Positions 6,864-16,000 of a stretch of 64,000 bases of DNA are shown in pieces. Under the pieces are notes generated by a model, which had not been told where the DNA came from, searched no databases, and saw nothing but the letters and a program-made list of their open reading frames with translations. Position 1 is the first letter of the stretch. Every line of letters starts with the position of its first letter. Origin of the DNA: Eggerthellaceae bacterium (GTDB lineage: Bacteria; Actinomycetota; Coriobacteriia; Coriobacteriales; Eggerthellaceae); assembly GCA_017440565.1 (NCBI GenBank), contig JAFSHA010000026.1, positions 1 to 64,000 on the forward strand, written 5' to 3'. Made by a program: the position numbers and the translations under genes.

Positions 6864-8105
6864 CTAGTAGCGGTTATCGAAAATGCGGCGCGTCTTCTTC
6901 TCGCTGCGCGGAAGCTCGCCAACGGCCACGCCCTTCGCCACCGGCGTCATGTTGAGCTTGGCCTTGAACAGCGCCTGCATCTGCGCCTCAACAGCCGCCT
7001 TCTCCTCGCCCACGGCCTCGGTCTCGAAGAAAACGGTCATGATGTCGCGGCCGTCCATGTGGTCGATCATCACCTGGTATTCGCTCGATGCACCGTCGGT
7101 AAACGCGATGATCTCCTCGATCTGAGCGGGGAACATGTTGACGCCCTTAACCTTGACCATGTCGTCGGTGCGGCCGGTGATGATGTCGATGCGCGGGTGA
7201 TGGCTGCCGCAGTCGCACTCGCCGGGCACGATGCGCGAAAGGTCATGCGTGCGGAAGCGAACGAGCGGCGCGCCTTCCTTCTGCAACGTGGTGAGCACGA
7301 TCTCGCCAGGCTGGCCGTCCTCGACAGGCAGGCCCGTTTCGGGATCGACGATTTCCACGAACACGTAGTCGGCCCAGATGTGCATGGCCGAGTCGGCTTT
7401 GCAGTTGATGCCGATGCCGGGACCGTACACCTCGGTGAGGCCGTAGATGTCATACAGCTCGACGCCCAACTCATCGGCGATGCGGGCGCGCATCTTCTCG
7501 CCCCAGCGCTCGCTGCCGATAACGCCCTTGCGCAGCTTGATGGTGTCCTTAATGCCGCGCTTGGCAATTTCCTCAGCCAGAAGCAGCGCGTAGCTTGACG
7601 TGGCGCACAGTACGGTGGATTCCATGTCCTGCATCATCTGCAGCTGCTTGTCGGTGTTGCCCGGGCCCATGGGAATGGCCATGGCGCCCAGCTTCTCGGC
7701 GCCCAGCTGGAAGCCGATGCCCGCTGTCCACAGGCCGTAACCAGGCGTAATGTGGATACGATCGCTCGGCGTGATGCCCGCGTACTCGTAGCAACGCGCG
7801 AACTGAATGGCCCAGTCGTCGACGTCCTTCTGGGTGTAGGGGATGATGACCGGCGTGCCCGTGGTGCCCGACGAGCTGTGGATGCGCACGATCTTCTCGG
7901 GCGGCACGGCGGCCAGCCCCAGCGGGTAAGCCTCGCGCAGATCGCCCTTTTCCGTGAAGGGCAGCTTCTGGAAGTCCTCGAGGGTCTTCACGGCGGAAAG
8001 GTCGATGCCCTCGAACTTCTTGGCGTAGAAGGGCGAGCGCTCCTTAAGATCGACGAACTGCTTCAGGATGGCGTCGAACTGCTCGGGCATGATGGAGTGA
8101 GTCAT
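6864..8105 (-). CDS. paaK: Phenylacetate-CoA ligase family protein
   Basis: An ANL-superfamily enzyme of 413 residues that activates aryl-acetic acids to CoA thioesters with ATP. The P-loop HSSSGTTGTPVIIPY, the YGLTEVYGPG motif and the C-terminal hinge GRTDDMVKVKGVNMFP are all present, and length is normal for PaaK. The start at 8105 has an AAGGAG-like site (AAGGAGACACCC) upstream. It lies downstream of iorA-iorB on the same strand. In anaerobes such ligases are paired with indolepyruvate oxidoreductase in aromatic amino acid fermentation. Whether the physiological direction here is activation or ATP formation cannot be told from sequence. Confidence 0.9.
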   Translation of the reverse strand: MTHSIMPEQFDAILKQFVDLKERSPFYAKKFEGIDLSAVKTLEDFQKLPFTEKGDLREAYPLGLAAVPPEKIVRIHSSSGTTGTPVIIPYTQKDVDDWAIQFARCYEYAGITPSDRIHITPGYGLWTAGIGFQLGAEKLGAMAIPMGPGNTDKQLQMMQDMESTVLCATSSYALLLAEEIAKRGIKDTIKLRKGVIGSERWGEKMRARIADELGVELYDIYGLTEVYGPGIGINCKADSAMHIWADYVFVEIVDPETGLPVEDGQPGEIVLTTLQKEGAPLVRFRTHDLSRIVPGECDCGSHHPRIDIITGRTDDMVKVKGVNMFPAQIEEIIAFTDGASSEYQVMIDHMDGRDIMTVFFETEAVGEEKAAVEAQMQALFKAKLNMTPVAKGVAVGELPRSEKKTRRIFDNRY

Positions 8106-8432
8106 GGGTGTCTCCTTGTTGTGGCTGGTGGAACGCGCGGAACGCGGGCCGCGCTGGCAAAAGAAAAGCCGCGAAATGCGGCGGAAGGTGCTTCAAGCCT
8201 CTTGCGAAACGGGGCGCGCAACGCGCAAAAACAAGCCTCAAGCTCGCACGGCTTGAAGCTAACGCCATCGACCTGCCGAAACCACGGCTGAGAAGGAGGC
8301 TATGTCGAATCGTTTGCTCATGCATGACATTGTAACCGAACTTTTCGCGAAGAAAAGACCCATCCCGCCATCGAGCGGGCGCGGAACGCGGGACGCTGGG
8401 CGCCTGGCACCCGAACACGGGACGCTGGGTGC
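8106..8432. other. Intergenic region between paaK and the LuxR remnant
   Basis: No complete gene was seen. A near-duplicate phrase GGGACGCTGGG occurs twice around 8390-8430, just before the preserved regulator fragment. A GAAGGAGGCTATG plus-strand start near 8295 opens only a short frame. Confidence 0.45.
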
Positions 8433-8603
8433 GAGGCCGAAGTCATGGAGCTCATCGCACGCAATATGACGGTAGCGGCTATCGCCAAGGAGCTGTTCGT
8501 TTCCGAGAACACCGTGCGCACGCACAGCAAGCACATCTACACCAAGATGGATGTACATTCCAAGCAAGAGCTTTCCCAACGCCTCGCGGAAATGGAAGTG
8601 TAG
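8433..8603 (+). pseudogene. Remnant of a LuxR-type HTH regulator
   Basis: About 56 codons ending at TAG (8601-8603) encode a typical C-terminal LuxR/GerE helix-turn-helix: E-A-E-V-M-E-L-I-A, then AAIAKELFVSENTVRTHSKH, then I-Y-T-K-M-D-V-H-S-K-Q-E-L. The large N-terminal part of a normal regulator (sensor, receiver or membrane segments) is absent; the DNA upstream has no matching frame. It lies on the opposite strand between iorB and paaK, so it is probably the residue of a lost local regulator. An in-frame ATG at 8445 would allow a 52-residue peptide, but no good ribosome binding site precedes it. Confidence 0.75.
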
Positions 8604-8682
8604 CCGCCGCGCTTCAGCGCGTCAGGCCGCAAACGAGGCGGACGACCCGCCTTCTTCGTCACGCGTTCCTTTTCGCCCTTTA

Positions 8683-9279
8683 TCATGCCCCCAAGGCGGC
8701 ATCGAGGGCGGCAAGGTTAAGCTCGATGAAGCGCGGCTTCACGCAGGCGGCCAGCGCAGCCTTGATGTCCTCGGCGGAAAGCGGCAAGCAGCCCGTGGCC
8801 AGCGCGCTTCCCAGAAGCACGGTGTTAAGCGCCTTGCGGTTTCCCACCTGCGCGATAAGCGCCTCGTCGTCAACCACCACCAAACGCGCGCCCGTGCCAT
8901 CAAGCGCCTTGCGGATGCCGGCAATCACGTCATCCGCCGCATAGGCCTGCGTCGAAAGCGCTGCCGTCACCGGCTGAATGGCCGTGCTGGCACACACGAG
9001 CACGCCGCCCGGCGCCAGATACGGCAGCACGCGTGCGGCTTCGCCGGGCTCGAAAGCAATCACCAGATCCGCCGATCCCAGCGAAAGCAGCGGCGAATGC
9101 ACTTCTTCGCCCAAATTGCCCATGCGCACGTGCGAGATAACGCTGCCGCCGCGCTGGGCCATGCCGATGGTCTCGGCCGTGCGCACCTGCCAGCCCCTCG
9201 ACTGCGCGGCCTGCGCCAGCACCTTCGCCGCCAGCACGGTTCCCTGTCCGCCAACGCCGGTAAGCATCACGTTAAGCAT
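8683..9279 (-). CDS. iorB: Indolepyruvate oxidoreductase subunit beta
   Basis: The 198-residue gamma-type subunit of 2-oxoacid:ferredoxin oxidoreductases. It starts with the characteristic MLTGVGGQGTVLAAKVL, followed by AETIGMAQRGGSVISHVRMG. With IorA it oxidises indolepyruvate and related aryl-pyruvates, made by transamination of aromatic amino acids, to aryl-acetyl-CoA, reducing ferredoxin. The ATG at 9279 overlaps the end of iorA by 8 bp, as expected for two subunits made in equal amounts. Confidence 0.93.
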   Translation of the reverse strand: MLNVMLTGVGGQGTVLAAKVLAQAAQSRGWQVRTAETIGMAQRGGSVISHVRMGNLGEEVHSPLLSLGSADLVIAFEPGEAARVLPYLAPGGVLVCASTAIQPVTAALSTQAYAADDVIAGIRKALDGTGARLVVVDDEALIAQVGNRKALNTVLLGSALATGCLPLSAEDIKAALAACVKPRFIELNLAALDAALGA

Positions 9280-11398
9280 TCTGCACTCCTTTCACCAGCG
9301 AGCCAAACGGGCACACCTGCGTGCACAAGCCGCATCCGTTGCACAAGCTTGCATCCACGAACACCTGGCCGCGGTCCTTGCTCCGAGGCCCTCGCGCCGC
9401 GCGGTCAAAACCAATAGCGGGGCAGCCTATCTCGGTGATGCACTTCTTGCAGCCGGTGCAGGTTTCCGCATCCACGCAAATGGCAGGCTCGGGCTTGACA
9501 AGCTGAATGCACGGCGAAACCAAAATGAGTGCCGAAGGACCCTCGAAGTCGATGGCACGCTTGGCTGCCGTGGTGCATTCTTCGAGGTCAAGCGGGTTTG
9601 CGCGCTCGATACACTCCACGCCCAGCGCAGCCAGCACCGCCGCAATGTCGATGGGCTTGCGGCGCGGACCCATAAGCGTCACGCCCGTGCCAGGGTGCGG
9701 CTGGCTTCCCGTCATGGCGGTAGTGGCGTTGTCGAGCACCACAACCGTTATGTCGTGCCCGTTGTACACGGCGTTCGCCACGCCCGTCAGCCCACTGGCG
9801 AAGAACGTGGAGTCGCCCACGAACGCCACCTGCTTCTTGTGCGGCTCAGCCACCGCGAAGCCCTGCGCCATGGTGATGCCAGCGCCCATGCACAGGCACG
9901 TGTCCACTGCGTCAAGCGGCTGCGCGTTGCCAAGCGTGTAGCAGCCGATGTCACCGCACAGCACGGCGGGCTGCTTGCCCAGCGCGCGCTTCACCGCGTA
10001 GAAGCTGCCACGATGCGGGCACCCCGCGCATAGAACCGGCGGGCGGGTGGGCAGGCTCGCCTGCAGGTCGGCAAAGACCGCAGGCGCCTCGGCGGCCTCG
10101 AACGTGGCGACGAAGTCCTCGATGCGCCGCTGCGCAAGATTCCACTTGTCGAACGGACGCTCGAAGTCGGCATCGGCTTCATCACCGCGCTCGGGCTCCC
10201 ATGCCGCGCGATACGCCTCATAAGCCTCATCCGTCATATGCGACTCAAAACGACCGTTCCAAACCTCGCCGAACAGGCGTACCAGGCGCAAAGCGATATC
10301 ATCGACCGTGTTCTCGCCGCGATCGCGCGCATGGCCGGTATAGCGACCGAGCACCTTGCAAGTCAAGAAGCCCGAGTAGTCGCCGCCCAGATCGACCTCA
10401 TCCAGCGCGTCGATGCCAAACTGGCCGGCAACCTTGAGCATCTCGTCCTCGAGCACCGAGTCAAGCTCCTCAAGCACCAGCACGGCGTCAAGCCCATGGG
10501 CAAACTTCTTGGCCGCCTCCACAGGAAACGGATACGGCGTACCCACCTGCATGAGGCGATAGGCGGGCAACTTCAGGCCGGCCTCGGCGGCCTTTCGCTC
10601 GATCATCGCGAGCGCCTCGCGCGCATAGGCGGCGGAAATGCCGCCAGCCACGATGCCGACAGACGGCATTTCGCGCGAGGATCCGCCCTCGAACACGGGG
10701 TTGAACTGCGCAAACAACGGATCAGTCGCGAAATCGTGCGCGATCTTGGGCAAACGCCCGTTGATTTCGCCATGCGCCTGGAACGCGCGACGCGGGAAAA
10801 TGACCCACTTCGGGTCTTTCTGGAAACCTTCCTCGGGCACGGGGCGCGCAACCGTGGAATCGGCTACGTCGATGAAGGTTGATGCGTGGCACACGCGCGT
10901 GGTGGGGCGCACGATGACGGGCGTGCCGTAGCGTTCGGAAAGCTCGAAGGCCGCCTGCATCATGGCAAAGCCCTGCTCGGGCGTTGCGGGGTCGAGAACC
11001 GGCACTTTCGCAAACGAGGCGAACCGGCGCGTATCCTGCTCGGTTTGCGATGAGATGGGGCCGGGGTCGTCGGCCACGAACAGCACCATGCCACCACCCG
11101 TGCCGATGTAGTTGAGGCTCATGAGGGCATCGCTCGCCACGTTGAGGCCAACCTGCTTGCAGGTAAACAACGTGCGTGCGCCGGCGTACGACGCGCCGGC
11201 CAAAAGCTCGAGCGCAGCCTTCTCGTTTGTGGACCACTCCACATGAACGCCCTGCGCACAGCCCTCGGCGTGCAGCTTCGCAACCGTCTCCACCAATTCG
11301 GAAGAGGGCGTGCCGGGGTAGCCCGCCACCACGCGCACCCCCGCCTCAAGCGCCGCGTGCGCAAACGCCTCGTTTCCCATAAGCAGTTTTGTCGTCAT
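9272..11398 (-). CDS. iorA: Indolepyruvate ferredoxin oxidoreductase subunit alpha
   Basis: The catalytic TPP-dependent subunit, 708 residues, longer than the common 580-640. It begins with LLMGNEAFAHAALEAGVRVVAGYPGTPSSE, the pyrimidine-binding domain. The TPP-binding half carries ALCGDIGCYTLG-like sequence (VLCGDIGCYTLG) and GDSTFFASGLTG. The C-terminus has two ferredoxin-type clusters: CTGCKKC with a distal Cys-Pro, and CNGCGLCTQVCPFG. It heads the transcript iorA-iorB, with paaK about 580 bp further on. It is probably the carbon-to-ferredoxin step of aromatic amino acid fermentation. Confidence 0.93.
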   Translation of the reverse strand: MTTKLLMGNEAFAHAALEAGVRVVAGYPGTPSSELVETVAKLHAEGCAQGVHVEWSTNEKAALELLAGASYAGARTLFTCKQVGLNVASDALMSLNYIGTGGGMVLFVADDPGPISSQTEQDTRRFASFAKVPVLDPATPEQGFAMMQAAFELSERYGTPVIVRPTTRVCHASTFIDVADSTVARPVPEEGFQKDPKWVIFPRRAFQAHGEINGRLPKIAHDFATDPLFAQFNPVFEGGSSREMPSVGIVAGGISAAYAREALAMIERKAAEAGLKLPAYRLMQVGTPYPFPVEAAKKFAHGLDAVLVLEELDSVLEDEMLKVAGQFGIDALDEVDLGGDYSGFLTCKVLGRYTGHARDRGENTVDDIALRLVRLFGEVWNGRFESHMTDEAYEAYRAAWEPERGDEADADFERPFDKWNLAQRRIEDFVATFEAAEAPAVFADLQASLPTRPPVLCAGCPHRGSFYAVKRALGKQPAVLCGDIGCYTLGNAQPLDAVDTCLCMGAGITMAQGFAVAEPHKKQVAFVGDSTFFASGLTGVANAVYNGHDITVVVLDNATTAMTGSQPHPGTGVTLMGPRRKPIDIAAVLAALGVECIERANPLDLEECTTAAKRAIDFEGPSALILVSPCIQLVKPEPAICVDAETCTGCKKCITEIGCPAIGFDRAARGPRSKDRGQVFVDASLCNGCGLCTQVCPFGSLVKGVQNA

Positions 11399-11459
11399 GT
11401 TCGTTCGCTCCGTTCGAAAAGGGCCCGTTTTCGCGTCTCAAACGCAGGCTTTTCAAGAG

Positions 11460-11640
11460 TTGTGTGCAAAAAAAGCGAGTTTTGGATCTTTTTCCGAACG
11501 ATTTTGGCTCATTTCGATGCCCATCGCCCCTCAAAGCTCCACGGCAAATCGCAAAACCGCAGGTCAGCTAAAATCGCGCTATCTTCGACAGCCGACGGCA
11601 GGGCCAAAAGTGTACAAAATTTGCCATTTTTGCACACAAC
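11460..11640. repeat. 181-bp intergenic element with 14-bp terminal inverted repeats
   Basis: GTTGTGTGCAAAAA at the left end (11460-11473) is perfectly inverted at the right end (11627-11640). The interior has no ORF. The terminal sequence resembles the end of the element at 1686-1962 (AAGTTGTGTTCAAAAA on the minus strand), so the two may belong to one family. It lies upstream of iorA and downstream of purE. Confidence 0.7.
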
Positions 11641-11688
11641 TTGGAAAGAACCAGCCAAATCAGCCCGAATTACACCCCGAAACAGCCC

Positions 11689-12156
11689 TTACGCTTCCGC
11701 CATTTCGCGCTTCATGTCGATGATGAGCTGCAGCATGGCAGGATCGCCCGCGCCCATGATTTGCACAGCAAGGATGGCGGCGTTTTTCGCGCCGTTGATG
11801 GCAACGGTTGCCACCGGCACTCCCGAGGGCATCTGCACCATGGAAAGCAGCGAATCCAGACCACCGAGGTCGCTCGTCTTCATGGGCACCGCGATAACCG
11901 GCAGCGGCGTGAAGGCGGCAACAACGCCACCCAGGTGTGCCGCCTTGCCCGCTGCGGCGACGATGACCTTGATGCCGCGTTCGTGCGCCTCGCTTGCCCA
12001 CGCGTGCACAACATCAGGCTTGCGGTGCGCGCTTGCAACCTTGAGCTCGTAGGGAATGCCCCACGCCTCAAGCTGCTCCATGCACGGCTGCATAGCCGGC
12101 ATGTCGGAAGTCGATCCCATGATAATGCCCACAACGGGCGCTGCATTCTCGGTCAT
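11689..12156 (-). CDS. purE: N5-carboxyaminoimidazole ribonucleotide mutase
   Basis: PurE class I moves the carboxyl group of N5-CAIR to give CAIR in purine synthesis. The protein is 155 residues with the signature [11 protein letters not shown] near the start, VASAHRKP (catalytic His) and [17 protein letters not shown]. The ATG at 12156 is preferred over an upstream one because GAGAGG precedes it at good spacing. It is not linked to purK here; purD lies 7 kb away on the same strand, so the purine genes are scattered. Confidence 0.93.
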   Translation of the reverse strand: MTENAAPVVGIIMGSTSDMPAMQPCMEQLEAWGIPYELKVASAHRKPDVVHAWASEAHERGIKVIVAAAGKAAHLGGVVAAFTPLPVIAVPMKTSDLGGLDSLLSMVQMPSGVPVATVAINGAKNAAILAVQIMGAGDPAMLQLIIDMKREMAEA

Positions 12157-12326
12157 GTCAACCCTCTCGTTCAGCTCGATAGCGCATGCAACCATTCTAC
12201 TCCACGCGCAACAGCGAGACACCATCAAGCCCGACAACGAGCCAACGAGCCCGGTTTACCAACCTGTACTTGAAAAGGCAAACGCCAGAAGTCGGCAACC
12301 TTTAAGAGAGCTCAGCACAAGGTCGC

Positions 12327-12492
12327 AGGTTGGCGTCAGTAAGTCAGCGAGCGGGGCTGTGGTGCCCGCCATTGCTGCGTCTTGCGGCTGAGCGCACTAG
12401 GGTGCGCGAAGGAAAGCGAGAAAGCGGCAAGGGTGGGTGCCACAGCTCCGCGCAGCGTCGAGAGGTCCGCCGTCCGTCAGGACGGCGGAACC
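12327..12492. repeat. 166-bp structured repeat, copy 1
   Basis: It shares most of its sequence with 19319-19484: CAGTAAGTCAGCGAGCGG-like start, a central GCGCAC-TAGG-GTGCGC hairpin followed by GAAGG.AAGCGAGAAAGCG, and a terminal hairpin. The helix GCTGTGGTGCC / GGTGCCACAGC encloses a second helix TTGCTGC / GCGGCAA. The last hairpin is GTCCGCCGTCC / GGACGGCGGAAC. Helices are preserved in copy 2 with different bases, which supports a functional RNA or DNA fold. Confidence 0.75.
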
Positions 12493-12495
12493 AAC

Positions 12496-12732
12496 AAAAA
12501 AGGCCAGCCGCTTGGGCTGACCTGGAAAGTCGTGGTGGTCGGAGGGGGACTTGGGCGTTTTCTCTTCGCGAAACCGCAGGCCTGCGCTCGGCTTCGCCGT
12601 GCTCGGCCCGAAACAGCCCCCCGGGCTGTTTCGCCGTCGCAGGGTTCAAGCCCCCACTACCTCTTCCGAAAAATAAAAAAGGCCAGCCGCTTGGGCTGAC
12701 CTAGAAAGTCGTGGTGGTCGGAGGGGGACTTG
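12496..12732 (-). mobile_element. tRNA-Phe-associated hairpin element with 58-bp direct repeats
   Basis: The tRNA-Phe 3' end plus terminator (12675-12732) recurs at 12496-12553 with one mismatch, a 179-bp period. On the minus strand the 121 bp between hold an inverted partial copy of the tRNA T arm (GGGGGCTTGAACCCT), a GAAACAGCCC / GGGCTGTTTC hairpin and a further GC-rich hairpin. The order of parts is the same as in the two tRNA-Ser elements, although the sequence differs. Confidence 0.75.
12672..12702 (-). terminator. Terminator of tRNA-Phe, first copy
   Basis: GGTCAGCCC / GGGCTGGCC-type stem (minus strand GGTCAGCCCAAGCGGCTGGCC) followed by TTTTTTATTTTT. A second copy lies at 12494-12523. 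Confidence 0.85.
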
Positions 12733-12787
12733 AACCCTCGGCACGCGGATTTTCAGTCCGCTGCTCTACCAACTGAGCTACCCGACC
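12712..12787 (-). tRNA. tRNA-Phe(GAA)
   Basis: A 76-nt cloverleaf with encoded CCA. The acceptor pairs GGTCGGG with TCCGACC (one G-T), the anticodon loop is CTGAAAA (GAA), and the T loop is TTCAAGT. Confidence 0.95.
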
Positions 12788-12815
12788 ACGGGATGCGTTT
12801 CTAACGCGAGTAGAT

Positions 12816-12844
12816 ATTCTAGCAACAACCCCGCACTCACGCAA
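12816..12844 (-). promoter_or_regulatory. Promoter of tRNA-Phe
   Basis: On the minus strand TTGCGT (12844-12839) and TAGAAT (12821-12816) are 17 bp apart, about 28 bp before the tRNA 5' end. Confidence 0.7.
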
Positions 12845-13019
12845 GAATTATTTTGCATCTATTTGCGCAAAACGCCCTTTCGCCAGCACCTAGCCTTCTC
12901 GTTGAAGCCAAGCACTGCCTTTCGTCAAGCGTCGCCGACGCGCCCACGCAGCCCCATGCAAGCACGCAGGTCGGGCGCGGCGACTTTCCGAAGGCCGCAA
13001 TCCAAGAGAAGGACGCATC

Positions 13020-16000
13020 GTGAACAGCAAGGTCAAAGTATCCGTCAACGCAAGGGAGACCCTCAACTACGCAAACAGCTGCGCTGGACAGCCGATTGTC
13101 TCAAGCGTCGAGGTGGAAAACACGGGCGAGATTCGGCTGGAGAACGCACGCCTTGTGTTGCGCGCCCAGGAAAACGAGATCGTGCGCGCAAGCTTCGACC
13201 TTCCCCCGCTCGAGCCCAAGCAGAAGGCAAGCCTTTCCTGCGCGGGCGTGCGTGCAAACCCCCGCGTCATCCAGCTGGTGACGGAAAGCTACGAGAGCGC
13301 CGTTCACGCCGAGGTGCTCTGCGGAGCCGACCTCCTAGGTGGCGCCTCGCACACCATCAACGTGCAGCCCATCGACATGTGGGAAGGTTTTGAGGCAACC
13401 ATTGCCCTCGCTTCGTTCTGCACGCCCAACCACCCCGCCCTCGCCGGGGTGTGTTCGCGAGCCGCCGAGATGCTGAAGGAAAAGCACGGCTCATCCTCGC
13501 TCAGCGGATACGACAACGCCGATCCCCAGTGGCCGCGCCATCAGGCCGCGGCGCTGTTCAACGCGCTTGCCGAGCAGAAAATCGCCTATGCGCCTCCGCC
13601 CAACTCGTTTGAGCACGGCCAGCGCATCCGCTTGGCCGATCGCGTGCTGCGCGAGCGCAAAGGCACCTGCATCGACCTCGCCTTCACCTATGCATCCCTG
13701 CTCAGCAGCGTGCGGCTGAGCCCCATCATCCTCATGTACGACACCCACGCCTTCGTCGGCGTGCGTATAAAACCTGAAAAGGCCTCCAACGCCATCTGCA
13801 AAAGCAAGGAAGAGTTGTGCAAGCTGGTAGAGGGCGAAGATCCGAGCGTCCTTTTAGTCGAATGCACAACGCTTACGCACACCTCAAGCAACGACTTCGA
13901 AGCCGCCGTGAAAGCCGGCACGGCCAAGTTCGCCGAAAGACCGGGCTTCGAATACTGGCTCGACATCGACGCCGCCCGCGCTCGCGGAAGCCGGCCCATT
14001 CCCCTGTTCGCAGAAGGAGCCGCGGAAAGCGCCTCGAGCGAGGGAGCGGGTAGCCTGGGCGAAACCGAAGGCGACGTCGAGGGCGCAAGCGCAACCGAGC
14101 CCGACGCGAACCGCGAGGCACAGGCCGAAACCTGCCTTTCCGCAGGCGAAGGAGCCTCGGTCGACAGCGCACGGCCTGGCACCCGTCGTCCAAACGACGA
14201 GGTCATAGCCCAGCTGCGTGAGCACGCGGGCGAATTGGGATACAACGAGCTCACGCGCGCCCTCATGGGAGAGCCGCTCAAGCACGCGCATTGCGACATC
14301 CCCGAGCCCTCGTTCATCGATCCAGCCGGCATGCTGGTTCCGCTGGCGGCTGACGCCTCCCAGCTGCGCGCCATGCAGTACGTGGCCGAGGGCGGCAGCT
14401 GCGTGCTCGTAGGCCCTCCCGGAGCAGGAAAGACGCAGGTCATCGCCAATGTTGCGGCCAATGCTGTCGCGCGGGGCAAGACGGTGCTCGTTGCCGCACG
14501 CAACGCCGAGCCCCTCAACGTCATCGCCGATCGCATGGCATCGGCCTGCATGTCGCCCTTCGTCTTGGAGCTGCAGGACAAAAACGCCTCGCCGTCAACC
14601 GCTCTTGCCCAGCTCGAGCTTGCGGCCACCTTCGACAAAGCCGACGCCGAGGCGCTGCTCGAAACGCGCGGCTTCGTGCATGGCGAACGCGTCGGACTCG
14701 ACGACCCGACAAGCGTCGTCGAACTTTCCCGCAACTTGGATGCCTACGGCACGGCGCTCTCGCGCAAAGACGAAACCGGGCGCTCCCTGCGTGACCACAT
14801 ATGCGCTTATCAGGCCTTCCGCAACGCAAGCGACATGATCGTGCTGGGCAACGAGGCCATCGAGGCCCTTTCCTCCAAGCAGGCCTTCGAACGCATGCTG
14901 ACCCTCATTGAAGACGCGACCGACCACGTTACCCTCATGGAGGGCGTCCAGAACCACCCCCTTGCCCACATTGACGAGCTTGACGCAAGCGAGACCACCT
15001 CCGCCCTGCACCTTCAGGCCGACATGCGTGCGGCGCAGCTTTTCGAGCTCAAGGCGGGACTCGATGAGCTGGATGCGCTTGTCGCCGATGAAGCCCCCGT
15101 CGCGCATATTCAGGAAGCGGCGCCTCCCCTCTTGCGTGACCTCGCTGAAATCTGCGCAAACCCCTGGCTCAACCAGCACGTGGGGCTTCTTGTCAAACAG
15201 CTTACGAGCAAGCACTGCGCGCTGGCAGCCCAAGCCGACGAATTCGCTCTCGAAGTGGGCAGGCTGTGGAAGGAGGGGTTCTTCGCCCTTTCCGCGGAAG
15301 AGCTGGCATGCGACTGGGCGCAGGCCTGTTCGGCGCCCCTTTGGCAGCGCCGCCGCGCGAAAGAGGGTATTCTGGGCAAACTGCAGGACCACGCTTGGAA
15401 GTCCCTTTCGTTCGACGATGTCGAAAACGCCATCGGTGCTTTGGAGTACCACGAAGAGCGCCGGCGCTTCGCCAGCCTATCGCTTCTCGCCGATGCCGCA
15501 AGCATATCCGCCCTGCTAGAGGAGGAAATCGAGGCATGCGAGAGCATCGCACGCGCGGGTGACGAAATCAACGAGTGGCGCCGCTGGCTCAAGCTGCGCG
15601 AAGAGGCCCTGGAGCTTGGCCTTGGCAGCATGGTGGCCGCACTCGAAGCCGGCGAGGATGCCGGTGAAGTTGCCCTCGCCGCAAAGAAGGCCGTTTATCA
15701 GGCGCTGTGCTTCAAGGCCATCGGCGGCAATCGGCACCTGCGCGGCTTCTCGGGCGCGTCTTTCGAGCGAGCCATCGACCGCTACGTTGCCGCCGACCGC
15801 GACGCACGGGCCCGCTCTGCGCGAGCGCTTCTGGAAAGCAGCTTGGCGCGCACGGCCGAAACCCTTGCCGACACGCGCCTCGTCGACCAAGTCGAACGCT
15901 TCAAGAGCGCCGTTCAGTCGAAGGGTCGAGGCGAAACGCACCGCGCGCTTCTGGAGGCGTTTCCCAACGTGGCCCTCGGGCTGTGCCCGTGCGTGCTGGC

